NCBI GenBank assembly: GCA_933228675.1
Contig: OW121741.1
Location: 131,949,290-132,013,289 of the forward strand
Direction of reading: 5' to 3'
DNA length: 64,000 nt
Source: Stomorhina lunata
Taxonomy: Eukaryota > Arthropoda > Insecta > Diptera > Rhiniidae
Position numbers and translations under genes: made by a program. This document shows, piece by piece, positions 25,635 through 36,905 of the stretch; position 1 is the first letter of the stretch, and each line of letters opens with the position of its first letter. The notes beneath the pieces are model-generated. The model did not search any database. It saw nothing but the letters and a program-made list of their open reading frames with translations, and was not told the origin of the DNA.

Positions 25635-25946
25635 GGGGCCAAATCGCCGCATTCGATATCGTTCAAAAACTCAGACTTTTAAACAAATATTGTGTAACAT
25701 AACTTAGGGATTTTCAAAATAATTTTTTTTTTTTAAGTTTTATAAAATTTGATATCCAAACATTTCCGCTTGTTTGTCAAAACATTTAGTTTAAATGACA
25801 TTTTTTTACTATCGGGAAACTTTTTCACAAATAAGTTACTTCGTATTGAACATTATATGTTATATATTTTTTAGATTATCCTAAAAGCATGCTACACAAA
25901 TGTTTCTAAAATATTTCGATTGATTGCGAATGTGGCGATTTGGGCT
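25635..25946. mobile_element. GGGGCCAAAT-type MITE, nearly complete
   Basis: Left end GGGGCCAAATCGCCGCATTC; right end GCGAATGTGGCGATTTGGGC, the inverted form with a few changes. It is non-coding, about 312 bp. The interior matches the copies at 20053 and 26066. Confidence 0.85.
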
Positions 25947-26065
25947 CTGTTCTTTTTAGTCTTTATCTTTATCATTGCCCAAGTATCTGTCCCTTTTTAG
26001 TCTTTATTAAATTAAATGATAGGTCATAAGCTACTGACGCACAATAAAAAACGATCGTGCTCAGT

Positions 26066-26613
26066 GGCCAAATCGCCGCATTTGAAATCGAATGGGTTTT
26101 TCAAAATAATTTGTTTTAAAAAAGTTTTATAAAACTTGATATCTAAACATACCCGTTTGCTTGTCAAAACATTTGATTGAAATGGAATTCTTTTACTATC
26201 ACTCATTTCCTCTGCCACTGCCCAGCCCTTGCTGATATTAGGACACTCCATTTGGGATACCTTTTTTTGTATTATTTAACAGAGATATCGAACACAAACA
26301 TTCGTAAAATAAGCTCTTTTATTTGTGCTACTGGATGGCTCTAGTTTGAGCCTCTAATTTATTGGTAGTTTAGAAATTTTCTTTTCTTTCCCATGAAGGA
26401 ATTACAAAAGGACCTCTTTTTTCACCCAAGTGACGCCGACTATAAGGACTGCATCCTGCCTAACCTACTATCAGGAAACTTTTGAACAAATAAGCTACAA
26501 TGTAGTAAACCTTGTATGTTATATGTACATTATTTAGATTATCCTAAAAGTATGCTACACAAATGTTTCTGAAATATCAAATATTTTAATAGATATCGAA
26601 TGCGGCGATTTTT
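26066..26613. mobile_element. GGGGCCAAAT-type MITE interrupted by a 264-bp insertion
   Basis: Left end TGGCCAAATCGCCGCATTTG; right end GATATCGAATGCGGCGATTT. Part of the left terminal repeat is deleted. The body is split at TACTATCA: the motif occurs at 26194-26201 and again at 26466-26473, with foreign sequence between. Confidence 0.85.
26202..26465. mobile_element. 264-bp insertion with 8-bp target duplication
   Basis: Inserted in the MITE at 26066-26613 and flanked by direct repeats TACTATCA. Uninterrupted family members carry a single TTTACTATCAGGAA at this place, so the duplication is a true target-site duplication. The insert has higher GC than its surroundings and no obvious terminal inverted repeats. 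An 8-bp duplication fits hAT-like non-autonomous elements, but a retroposon or solo LTR fragment cannot be excluded. Confidence 0.7.
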
Positions 26614-27377
26614 CCTCTGATTTCTAAAAAGCTCTATTCAAAATTGAACCTCGGTCCAAAGGTTGAATTGATGTGCAGAAAGTTTTGTATTCTAAAAGCT
26701 ATTTTGAATTGAAACATTAGATCTTTATCCTCTGTGACTCCTAAATTATCATAAAGGTACCTTTCGCTAGTATTTATATTCCTATTCTGCTATTTACTCT
26801 TTCATTTAGGGGAAGTACGATCGCCATAACAAGACAAATGAAACGTAGATTAGAACTGATATAACCCTAACCTGTTAATCCTAATTGTAACAAATCATTA
26901 AAAATGTTTGGGCCCTTGAAATTTAAATTCATCTGTTTTTGCAATTAAGTAAAAATTATTCCCCGAACCTAAAAAAAAATACTCAAAATGACTCCATTTT
27001 AGAATCGCATAGCACTCTTTAAATTATAGTTGGAAACTCTTAAATGCCTTAAAATTTCGAACGTTACTTCCGCCAGTAGCCATAATCCGGATGGAAGAAC
27101 CACAATTATATTAAATTTGTTTCCCTTTAGCGATTCCACTACATTACAGAATCCCACAGAGCTCTTCAAATTATAGTTGAGAGCAGTAAAATGACCTCTA
27201 ATTCCGAGCGTTGCTTCAGCCGTAATCCAGATCAAAAGACCATAAAAAAATTTAACTTGTTTCCCTTTTAGGAGATCCAAAAAAAGGTTAATAACCAAAG
27301 TAAAAGGTTAGCTTTTTTACTCTGTCTATGTGAATTTTCAAAAGTTTAGAAAATAGTTAACTTTTTTTAATAAAAAC
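26614..27377. other. Spacer containing a tandem duplication (27000-27290)
   Basis: 27000-27135 and 27140-27285 are two diverged copies of one segment with shared landmarks: TTCAAATTATAGTTG or TTTAAATTATAGTTG, CGTTGCTTC or CGTTACTTC, TTTGTTTCCCTTT. A 99-codon minus-strand open frame spans both. Its two halves resemble each other only because the DNA is duplicated, and no domain is recognisable. The rest is unremarkable. Confidence 0.6.
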
Positions 27378-27379
27378 TA

Positions 27380-28676
27380 AAGAGTGCTCTAAATAAAATT
27401 TGTAGTTGGATTTTCTTAAATAAAAATCAAACCTTTTAATATAAAAACTCTACAAAATACGCAAATATAATGACATATTATACAAAATCATTTAGCATTA
27501 AAATGTTTACTTAGTACTCGGGTTTTGCAAAATTATCGACTTTTTTCGGAAACCCTCCCATTAAAGATTTTACAGTTGCTTCTGATACCTTTTTGGAGCA
27601 TGTGTTCCACCTGCGCTTAAAATCGGACATGTTCTTGGAAATCTTTCCTGTGTTCTTCAATTCCTTTTTTACCAGAGCCCAATACCTTTCCATAGGCCGA
27701 AGTTCTGGACAGTTAGGTGGATTTGCCTCTCGTGGTACAAAAATGACATTATTCTTTGAGTACTACTCAAGTGCCTTTTATCCATAATGGCATGATGCCA
27801 AATCGGGCCAAAAAAAATGTAGTCACTCTGTGCTCTCTTAAAAAGGGTAACAACCGTTTTTGTAGGCACTCCTTTATATAAATTTCTGTGTTTATTGTGC
27901 CAGATGCCACAAATACTTTACTTCTTTTGCCACAACTGCAAATAGCTTACCACACGAGAAACTTCTTAGGGAATTTTGTTTGTTTTTTTGTGCGAAACTC
28001 TTGCCGAACATTGCCCCGTTTATCAGCAACATAAAAATCTTGACCAGGAAGTTGAGAAAAGTCTGCCAGTACGTATGTTTCATCATCCATCACACAACAG
28101 GTGTATTTTTTTATAAAATCAGACTTCAATTTTTTCGCTCGTTTTTTTGCTTCTAAGTTCTTTATAGAATTGCAATCTGGAACCTTTTGGACTTTGTATG
28201 TCTTCAGTCCAGCATAAGCTTTGACTCTATGTGCAAAATTCGTAGAACATTTCACCGTACGAGCTGCTTTTCTTAAAGAAGTGTTAGGCGCTCTTCGAAA
28301 GAGTCGCTCGACTTCTTTTGCCTTACCAATATCTGTAGGACCTTTTTTCCTCCCTGATCCAGGTTTTCTTTCAATGCTCAGGTTTTCCTATACCGTCTGA
28401 TGGCATTAGAAACCGTTCGAGGGTCAACTTTCAAATTTTTAGCTATTTTTTTAAAAGTCCATGACGGATTTTTTTGAAAAGTTTTAATTATATTTTCACG
28501 AACTTTTTTTTCGCAGTCCATTTTGATTGAAATAACTATTGAAAATTAATAATTTCTAGAATAATAGTATCTCACATATCTATAGAAACTAACTTGATCA
28601 AAAAATAAATTATTTCTTGCACTATGGATAAATTTTGTCTAAAATAGTAAATGCATATTTTTTTTAGAACACTCTT
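27380..28676 (-). mobile_element. Tc1-like DNA transposon, complete in length but inactive
   Basis: Terminal inverted repeats start AAGAGTGCTCTAAA on the left; on the right the inverse is TTTAGAACACTCTT. Both ends are flanked by TA (27378-27379 and 28677-28678), the standard Tc1/mariner target duplication. At 1297 bp the element has the usual Tc1 length. It encodes a broken transposase on the minus strand (27511-28521). Confidence 0.92.
27511..28521 (-). pseudogene. Tc1-like transposase, frameshifted
   Basis: Reading the minus strand, the N-terminus is MDCEKKVRENIIKTF, then a helix-turn-helix region (FKKIAKNLKVDPRTVSNAI), as in Tc1 DNA-binding domains. A frame change near 28385 joins to SIERKPGSGRKKGP, a linker typical of Tc1 proteins. 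The catalytic core starts with MDDETYVLADFS, holding the first catalytic Asp. At 27947 a TAA follows FLVW where the family usually has a Gln codon. Further frame changes separate the WPD-type segment (27670-27870) from the last segment, ERYWALVKKELK, whose Glu is the expected third acidic residue. The frame ends at 27511. Intact family members have about 340 residues; this length fits if the breaks are ignored. The element would have cut and pasted DNA at TA sites. It cannot make protein now. Confidence 0.93.
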
Positions 28677-28699
28677 TAATAGTATAAAAACTATATCAA

Positions 28700-29600
28700 A
28701 TTAAAGCTGTAGGACTCAGCTTTCTAGCAGTGTATAAATCACTTGCATATATTTGCATATTTGGGCTTAAATTTCTAATGATCTAAAAACAGAAAATTCT
28801 AAAATTATAAAATTTTCAAAATTTTTTATTTTTGTATTGTTAAAAAATAAAATTATTTAAATTTTTGGTTTTATTAAAATTTAAAAATTATGCCCAATTA
28901 AAGACCAAAGTCTTAGCTTTCTGGAAGTATATTAATCATTTGCATATATTTGCATATTTAGGCAAAAACCTATAATGACTGACATAAACTAAAATAAAAA
29001 ACGAAATAAAGAATTTTCAAAATTGTTTATGCGGAATGTGATTGAAATCGAACGATTTCTGACATATTTTTAAAATAATTGTCGGTTATTTTTTCCGAAA
29101 TAAAAACAGAAAATTGTATCCTTTTGACTGATGACTTATCTTCCATTTGGTTTGATTTTTTTGTTGAAGTGAGGAAAATTATCCAAAAAATATATCTAAA
29201 ATCGATCGATTCCCATCAAATACCAGTATATCATTTATTGTAAAAAATAAACTTATTAGTACAAATTTAGTACAAAATTTAAGATTTATGAAAATTCAAA
29301 TGATGCCTGATTAAAGACCAAAGTCATAGCTTTCTAGTAGTATATAAATCATATGCATATATTTGCATATTTCGGCTAAATCCTATAATGGGTGACATGA
29401 ACTAAAATAAGAAAATTCTTGAAAAAAGGAATTTTTTATTGTAAAAAATAAACTTTTTAGTACAAATAATGTACAAATTTTGGATTTAGAATAATTTAAA
29501 AGTTATGCCTAATTAAAGACCGATGTCTTAGCTTTTCAACAGTATATAAGTCATCAGCATATATTTGCATTTTTGGACTTAAATCCATTAGGTGTGATAT
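28700..29600. repeat. About 200-bp tandem repeat with an ATTTGCATAT motif
   Basis: Copies begin near 28700, 28895, 29305 and 29505, with steps of 195, 410 and 200 bp, so one copy is missing or replaced. Each contains AAAGACCAAAGTCTTAGCTT, TCTAGTAGTATATAA, GCATATATTTGCATATTT, then a TGACATGA-CTAAAATAA block. A further copy lies at 30810-30893 and a reversed one at 24251-24298. The array starts right at the Tc1 right end. Confidence 0.8.
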
Positions 29601-29789
29601 GATCTAAAATAAAAAAGTTCTTGAAATTTAGAATTTTCAAATTGTTAATATCTTGTTTTGCTGAAAAATTAAAGGTATTCTTAGATAGAAGCATTCCTGA
29701 AGAATCTTCTAATTGCACCGTTACTATTTAAGTTTTTACAATAATTAGAATTAGTCCATATGGCAAAAATATTTGAGGAGCATTACATA

Positions 29790-29981
29790 CCAAATTCTGC
29801 CTGGGTTCGAGCTCCAGTCACGGCAACAGCAATTATTGTAATTATTATTTTCTTTAAAAACTGTAAATGTCCACATCATCCTCCAGCATTAATACACCGT
29901 CGATGTAAAATAAAAAAAATAGGCTGTAGAACAAAACGTTTAAACAATGCTTCTACTTTAACAACAGATGGCGCAACTTAA
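29790..29981 (+). mobile_element. tRNA-derived SINE, 5' truncated
   Basis: Contains a pol III B box (GGGTTCGAGCTCC) at 29812-29824, preceded by CATACCAAATTCTGCCT and followed by the same body and 3' end (CAGATGGCGCAACTTAAC) as the fuller copy at 36651-36901. The A box is missing or unrecognisable. The 73-codon open frame over it is incidental. Confidence 0.75.
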
Positions 29982-30133
29982 CTGTTATTAAAATAGATAT
30001 GACATACAATATTTTTCAGAACATTTTAACTTTCGTATTCATGTACTTCTTTATATACAATTATACAGGTAGTTTTTGCCTGAGTGTAACTACTCTTTAA
30101 AATAAATGACTTTTGCCTGAACGTACTCAACCA

Positions 30134-30454
30134 GGGGCCAAATTACGGCATTCGATATCGATCGAAATCTTAGATATTTTCAAAACATTTGTATAGCATA
30201 CTTTAAGGATAATCAAAATTATTTAAAAGATGCACAGTCCACTATATATTTTTGAAGTTATTTACCAAAAGATGAAGAATAGTAAAGGAGTTTTAATTGA
30301 ACAATATATATTTTTAAAAACGAATCAAAATGGATACTAAATTTCAATAAACTTTTTGCATCGAAGTAACTTTCAACATCCCTAAAGTATACTTCACAAT
30401 ATTCGCTTAAAAGTCTGAGTTTTCGATCGATATCGAATGCGGTAATTTGGCCCC
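30134..30454. mobile_element. GGGGCCAAAT-type MITE, full-length reference copy
   Basis: Left terminus GGGGCCAAATTACGGCATTC continuing GATATCGATCGAAA. The right terminus is its inverse, ending TTTGGCCCC, with one mismatch over about 34 bp. At 321 bp and non-coding, it is the best copy for defining the family in this window. No clear target duplication is visible next to the ends. Confidence 0.92.
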
Positions 30455-31235
30455 AGGTCTTGTTATTCGATTATTAAATCCGAATAAGAAAACTGGTAAT
30501 CAAACCTACTATAGCGCCTGTACAAAAGTGTCTATTAAGACCATTTTTGAATTTAAAAATCTTATATCATTTACAGAAATTTTGATGAGAAGAAAAATAA
30601 CAAATTCTCTAATGGAGGCTTCTTTGTCAAAGCTTGGAGATCCTAATGAAAATTTCAATTTTGCTGCTGTTCTCTGCTATATCTTTCTGAAATGTTGTGT
30701 AAATTTTATAAGGAAACCAAAAATTTCTGCTTTACAAAGTGTTTTCATTATAAAGTTAACAAAAGAAAATGTTTAGCATGATGTAACTTTTACGAAATCA
30801 AGAATTAAACGACCAAATATATCTCAATTAAAGGCTTGTGTCTCAGCTTTTTAATAGTATACAAATTATTTGCATATATTTGCAAATTTAGCCTAAAATC
30901 GATCTATAGTGTCATAATCTAAAATTAGTAAATTTTTTCAAATATGCCTAAAGTTGAATAAATAGATGTATTGATTTTTTTTTAAAGAGATTTTATTTAC
31001 AAATTTGTAAAGGCTTTTCTACATAGCTTTTACCAAAATTGCATTTTATTCTAGTAGCGCTGAAAAATGTAAATATCTAGTGAAATTACTTATTGAGATA
31101 TTGAAAATATCGGGATATTTAAATCGTTATGGAGGAAAAGATAAAGCAGTTAAAGCAGAAATTCTTCTAATTTATATTGCCTTTGGTCTTACTCAACGAC
31201 AGTTCTCGGGCATTTCTCCAATTTTAGAGCTTCGT
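30455..31235. other. Spacer with one octamer-repeat copy
   Basis: 30810-30893 matches the approximately 200-bp repeat (ATTTGCATATATTTGCAAAT). The open frame at 30447-30776 overlaps the MITE end and has no recognisable domain. No gene is supported. Confidence 0.45.
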
Positions 31236-31455
31236 TGGGCTTACGTCTAAGATATGGACTGAAATATAATCTAAGAAATTGATCCAGACATAGATAATAA
31301 GACATAGACTAAAATATATACTAAGGCATAGAATACGACATAAAGGCAAACAGATACAAAGGCTAAGACTGAGATATATGCCAAGACATAGGATAAGACA
31401 TATACTAAGATATAAACTAAGATAGATAAAAATATAGAGTGAGACATGAAAAAAT
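31236..31455. repeat. Degenerate copies of the 12-bp CATAGACTAAGA repeat
   Basis: Drifted units such as AGACATAGACTAAAATATA and AGACATACTAAGATA. They lie 1.3 kb before the clean array at 32721 and look like an older part of the same family. Another degenerate patch is at 35321-35402. Confidence 0.7.
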
Positions 31456-32720
31456 ACTAATACATACATACATTTATTGAGACATATAAGGTCTTCATGG
31501 ACAATGAGTTAGACCTCTTGTATATGCTAAAATAATACTTTAAAATTTTGTTTTATATCCCTAAATTTATTAAATGAAATTTAAGCAAGAAAACTTTTTT
31601 GTTATATAGAGATATAACTTTTGAAAATATTTTATAGATACATTTGAAATCACAGAATCCTAAGTATACAATTATATAATTGTACAAACAAAGATATATA
31701 TTTAATATACACATATAATCTTATATCTTTATATACACAGAGATATATATTTATAAAACTGGGAGGAGCATCATAATTACAGGATAATATTGGGCGGTCT
31801 TGTCCTTTTCTATCTAGTATTTACATGCATACAAACATACTTATGTACAAGTATATCAGTATCTCTGCCATATTATTAACAAAAGAGATACACAAATACA
31901 AAGATAAATAAAATTTTGTACACATTTAAAGGAATACAAGGAGGAATAGCACTCACCACTACACACTCGTCCGCAAGCAGAGTCAACATCTGCGTGTGGC
32001 ACAAACAAAACAAAAATTTGTGGATGCAACTTTAGATGGTGAATTTAAAAAAAAAAAAATAAATAAATAAAAAGCAACAAACAACTTAAAAAAAAAGAGT
32101 AAATAGACATATATGAACAGAACAAACGACAACAACAACAACAGCAATGTCGACGACGACAACGAATGTATCTGGATAAAGAATATACAATTTTTGCTCA
32201 TTCAATATGAATTTCTACACAAATACTAACTCAAATCTGTGAAAATCTGTGAGTGTATGTTTGTTATTTGTATATAGAGTTGAGTATCTCTGTGTGTCAG
32301 CCGAACCCAATGTGTATCTCACAATTGTATCTGTATGATTGTTGGTTGTTGTATCTGCTTTTACTATCTACGGGTTTTTTTTTTCCAACATATCCACTCA
32401 TTCATTCATTCACTGTTAGTATCTGGCATCTATCTCATTCTGTCTGCCCGAAATTCAATTCTCATATAGACGAGACTACAACGAGTCCTACATACAAAAA
32501 ATATATTTTTGTTTGGAACTCGAGGCTCGTCTCTTCTTCTTCTTCTACCTTCCAATTTGAACAAATGGAAGCAGCAGCAAAACCAACACCAGGAATCCTC
32601 ATACAAGATACTAAAAGTAGTATGAAGTACAAATAAATATATGTATCCATACATCCATTATTATTTAGAACAGTGTCGCGATCGAGATTAATAATAAATC
32701 AACAATATAATTTCAATTTG
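31456..32720. other. Non-repetitive stretch of higher complexity
   Basis: 31930-32650 is less AT-rich than average. On the minus strand, an acceptor-like site before 32012-31980 is followed by ATG, ten codons and a GTGAGT donor (near 31960), but the resulting phase 0 does not fit the known second exon. The 127-codon plus-strand frame at 32253-32636 shows no domain. I call no gene here. Confidence 0.4.
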
Positions 32721-34365
32721 AAGACTAAGAGACTAAGACTAGACTAAGACATACACTAAGATATGGAGATAGACTAAGACATCGATTAAGACATATACTA
32801 AGACATAGACTAAGACATAGACTAAGACATAGACTAAGACATAGACTAAGACATAGACTAAGACATAGACTAAGACATAGACTAAAACATAGACTAAGAC
32901 ATAGACTAAGACATAGACTAAGACATAGACTAAGACATAGACTAAGACATTGACTAAGACATAGACTAAGACATAGACTAAGACATAGACTAAGACATAG
33001 ACTAAGACATAGACTAAGACATAGACTAAGACATAGACTAAGACATAGACTAAGACATAGACTAAGACATAGACTAAGACATTGACTAAGACATAGACTA
33101 AGACATAGACTAAGACATAGACTAAGACATAGACTAAGACATAGACTAAGACATAGACTAAGACATAGACTAAGACATAGACTAAGACATAGACTAAGAC
33201 ATAGACTAAGACATAGACTAAGACATAGACTAAGACATAGACTAAGACATAGACTAAGACATAGACTAAGACATAGACTAAGACATAGACTAAGACATAG
33301 ACTAAGACATAGACTAAGACATAGTCTAGACTAAGACATAGACTAAGACATAGACTAAGACATAGACTAAGACATAGACTAAGACATAGACTAAGACATA
33401 GACTAAGACATAGACTAAGACATAGACTAAGACATAGACTAAGACATAGACTAAGACATAGACTAAGACATAGACTAAGACATAGACTAAGACATAGACT
33501 AAGACATAGTCTATGACATAGACTAAGACATAGACTAAGACATAGACTAAGACATAGACTAAGACATAGACTAAGACATAGACTAAGACATAGACTAAGA
33601 CATAGACTAAGACATAGACTAAGACATAGACTAAGACATAGACTAAGACATAGACTAAGACATAGACTAAGACATAGACTAAGACATAGACTAAGACATA
33701 GACTAAGACATAGACTAAGACATAGACTAAGACATAGACTAAGACATAGACTAAGACATAGACTAGGACATAGACTAAGACATAGACTTAGACATAGACT
33801 AAGACATAGACTAAGACATAGACTAAGACATACCCTAAGACATAGACCAAGACATAGACTAAGACATAGACTAAGACATAGACTAAGACATAGACTAAGA
33901 CATAGACTAAGACATAGACTAAGACATAGACTAAGACATAGACTAAGACATAGACTAAGACATAGACTAAGACATAGACTAAAACATAGACTAAGACATA
34001 GACTAAGACATAGACTAAGACATAGACTAAGACATAGACTAAGACATAGACTAAGACATAGACTAAGACATAGACTAAGACATAGACTAAGACATAGACT
34101 AAGACATAGACTAAGACATAGACTAAGACATAGACTAAGACATAGACTAAGACATAGACTAAGACATAGACTAAGACATAGACTAAGACATAGACTAAGA
34201 CATAGACTAAGACATAGACTAAGACATAGACTAAGAAATAGACTAAGACATAGACTAAAACATAGACTAAGACATAGACTAAAACATAGACTAAAACATA
34301 GACTAAGACATAGACTAAAACATAGACTAAGACATAGACTAAAACATAGACTAAGACATAGACTT
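32721..34365. repeat. 12-bp minisatellite array, CATAGACTAAGA
   Basis: About 136 copies, mostly identical. Breaks of register lie near 33325 (CATAGTCTAGACTAAG) and 33510, and the A-rich variants CTAAAA cluster in the last 150 bp. Because 12 is a multiple of three and the unit has no minus-strand stop in two frames, the array opens a 613-codon frame (32739-34580) made of Leu-Ser-Leu-Cys then Tyr-Val-Leu-Val repeats. The switch between them coincides with the register break, which is what a repeat artefact does. Confidence 0.97.
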
Positions 34366-35320
34366 AATATATCACAAAGAAAAATTTTGCCCAGAAACTC
34401 CTTCGATATGCAACCACATGCAATCGCAGCACTGTGCGCTGCTGTATAATGTCGTCTGTATTCTGTTAAAATAAATCGCGAGGCAAAATAAATATCACAA
34501 AAAGCAAAAGAAAAAAAACAACAGCAGCAGCAACAACTACAACAATTGCTTTGGAATAATGTTGTGACACCAAAAAGCAAATAGTACTACTCGTACTACA
34601 ACATTTTAAACATCGAACATAAAACCCTCGTTCATTTGTGGTCGACCGATATTATGGCTTTTTTCACATATGTAAGTATGTACATCCAAAGGTATGGGTG
34701 CGTTTCGCCTCAACGACTAGATGACGCGATGGCAGACACAAGGACAGACACAAACAAACTTGCCTTCAATACCAGCAGCAAAAGTATGGAATGATAACCA
34801 CTCCAGCAGATATCACCACTTGGTGGGTGGGTGTCAAAGATATCTCAGCGACATTGTAGAGTTTTACAAAAAAAAAAAAAAAGATGCGGGTTCAATGTAT
34901 CTCTCATTTGTTCGAGTATCATAGACGGGATACCGCAAAAACGAGGGAGTGTAGGTGGCCACGATTTTGCCTCTTTTTCCCAAATTATCCCAGAGAAAAG
35001 GAGACTGCGCATCATGTTCTTGGGCTAAATTGTTTTTAAATGTTGCCAATATAACTTTTAATGGACTTTCTATGAATGTTTGAATGTTTTATTTTGTGAC
35101 AAACTTTTGTGAGTATTTGAAAGTGGTGTTGGTTGGTGGAATAAAATAAAATGAAAGAAGATATGATACAGCTTTGACAAAAGTTTGTATTGAAAAGTTT
35201 TATGAAAAAGTTTTGATTTTTTTTTTTGATTATTATTTTAAAAGAAATTTGTTACTTATCATATTTAATTTAATTAGGATTAGCAAATATTTAAAAGAAG
35301 GACTAGTTTCAGGAAAGGCT
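34366..35320. other. Higher-complexity non-coding island
   Basis: 34600-35040 has near-normal base composition and no repeat similarity within the window, unlike almost everything around it. No open frame with protein features was found. It could be a conserved regulatory element, but nothing in the sequence proves this. Confidence 0.3.
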
Positions 35321-36650
35321 AAGAAATAGACTAAGATATAGACATAAACATAGTCTAACCAATAGACTAAGAAAAAGACTGAGACGTAGGCTAAGAAAAA
35401 GGCATGGTTAGATATGGGCAAATCCTTCGTGACGGACAATACATTTGTACGGATTTTGTTGTACTAAAATTAATCCCATTGTCGTTTTACACGAGATATC
35501 TTTGCACAGATTTCAGAGAATATTAGCCCCTCGATTGTGCTATCGAATGGTATTTGTTTATTTACATACTTCTTTTGGAGGAAAAAGATATTCGCTTTTA
35601 AAGTTCTGTGACAGACGCTACAAAAAATGGAAGTGACTTTTTTTCAATACGTGTTTCTATAATTTTCATCAAACCGGTCATATTAATAAATAAATTATAA
35701 ATACATTGAATATAGAGGAAAATCAGAGGATTACAAAACAGCTTTTATAAAATATTTTTATGTTTCAAGTTTCACCAAAAGTCCATAAATGAACTGTTGC
35801 GGACGCTACGTGACGGACGATACAGTTTTTACTTTAAAGTTTTTTATTAGGAAAAATTCATATTTCATGTTTTTTTAAGGGTTCGTAAATCAGTGAAAAT
35901 AATATAATAGTGTCAGTTGCTTGATGGAAAAAATGTAGTGAGACGTGCGACAAGGGCGTGGATGGTTACAAAAAGATGCTCGATATTGTCCATTTTTATA
36001 ATATTATAAAAATATTTTTAAATGGAATTATGGGTAAAAAGGGTTAACACGTAAGAAGAAAAAAATTCAGCGCTTTATAACAAAAGCGAGGACCTTTTCT
36101 TGTTTCGTTCTAAGAATTTGGTTTTAAAGATGAGTTTTATTTTGGTGGGCCCATTAATGACAATAATGGAGAAAATGAAGTAACCATCAGCGACATAAAC
36201 GTTGATGGTTACAAAAAAAATTATATTGTCCATTTCCATGATATTATAAAAATGGATTTAAATGGAATAAATGGGTAAAAAGGGATTATACAGTAACCTC
36301 TTATCTCCCAAACCAATAAAAATATCAATTATCAAAATTTCGAAGTTGACTGAAACAAATCCAAACAGATACTTTTTTTTAAATCAGCTTTTAAGACATA
36401 TATAATAACAACTTATAATATATGTGATTTAGAAGAAAATACGTCCATATTTGATCCAAGCTCCCGCATTCGATTCTAATCGATCCGTATTACCCATGAC
36501 TCCATAGAACCTTTGTTTCCGGAAACTCCTTAAATATAACAATGATCACCTAAATAATTGATAATTTTAAAGGTTTAGCAAACAAAACAAGTGTGAAGAT
36601 GTTGTACCAATTTCAGTGGCAATTGGTTCATAATGTAGAATAAAGTTAAG
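35321..36650. other. Spacer with old duplications
   Basis: 35321-35402 holds degenerate 12-bp repeat units. GTGACGGACAATACA-like words recur near 35429, 35606 and 35808. A segment with TATTGTCCATTT, ATATTATAAAAAT, AAATGGAAT and GGGTAAAAAGGG occurs at about 35965-36060 and again at 36207-36292. These are diverged tandem duplications; no gene was seen. Confidence 0.55.
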
Positions 36651-36901
36651 GGTGCTTTGGCTAAGTTGGTAAGCACGCCGACTACTAAGCATAACATATT
36701 AAATTCTGTCTGGGTTTGAGCCCCAGTCACGGGAAACATCAATTTCTGTAATAATTTCTATTAAAAATATTTATCTATTACCAGCATTCTCCATCGGCGA
36801 TAAGCCCTAGAGCATTAACATGATATGTAACAAAATAAAATTGGTTTTAGAATGAAAAGCATATAATTATTTTAGTTATCAACAGATGGCGCAACTTAAC
36901 A
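36651..36901 (+). mobile_element. tRNA-derived SINE
   Basis: The 5' part resembles a tRNA: A box TTTGGCTAAGTTGG at 36656-36669, and B box GGGTTTGAGCCCC at 36712-36724. A unique body follows, ending CAGATGGCGCAACTTAAC, shared with the truncated copy at 29790-29981. Such elements are transcribed by RNA polymerase III and copied by a partner LINE. Confidence 0.85.
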
Positions 36902-36905
36902 ACAA

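Noticed and set aside
26999..27298. 99-codon frame with two similar halves, a possible repeat protein
   Set aside because: The similarity comes from a tandem DNA duplication; no known domain, and the composition is not coding-like.
31960..32012. Minus-strand ATG mini-exon with acceptor-like CAG and GTGAGT donor
   Set aside because: Its phase (0) does not match the second exon of the PR-domain gene, and ten codons alone are too little evidence.
32253..32636. 127-codon plus-strand frame
   Set aside because: No domain, with a low-complexity Leu/Ser/Tyr composition; overlapping minus-strand frames are equally long.
32739..34580. 613-codon minus-strand open frame
   Set aside because: It is the translation of the 12-bp minisatellite; composition changes exactly at register breaks and there is no start, domain or splice context.
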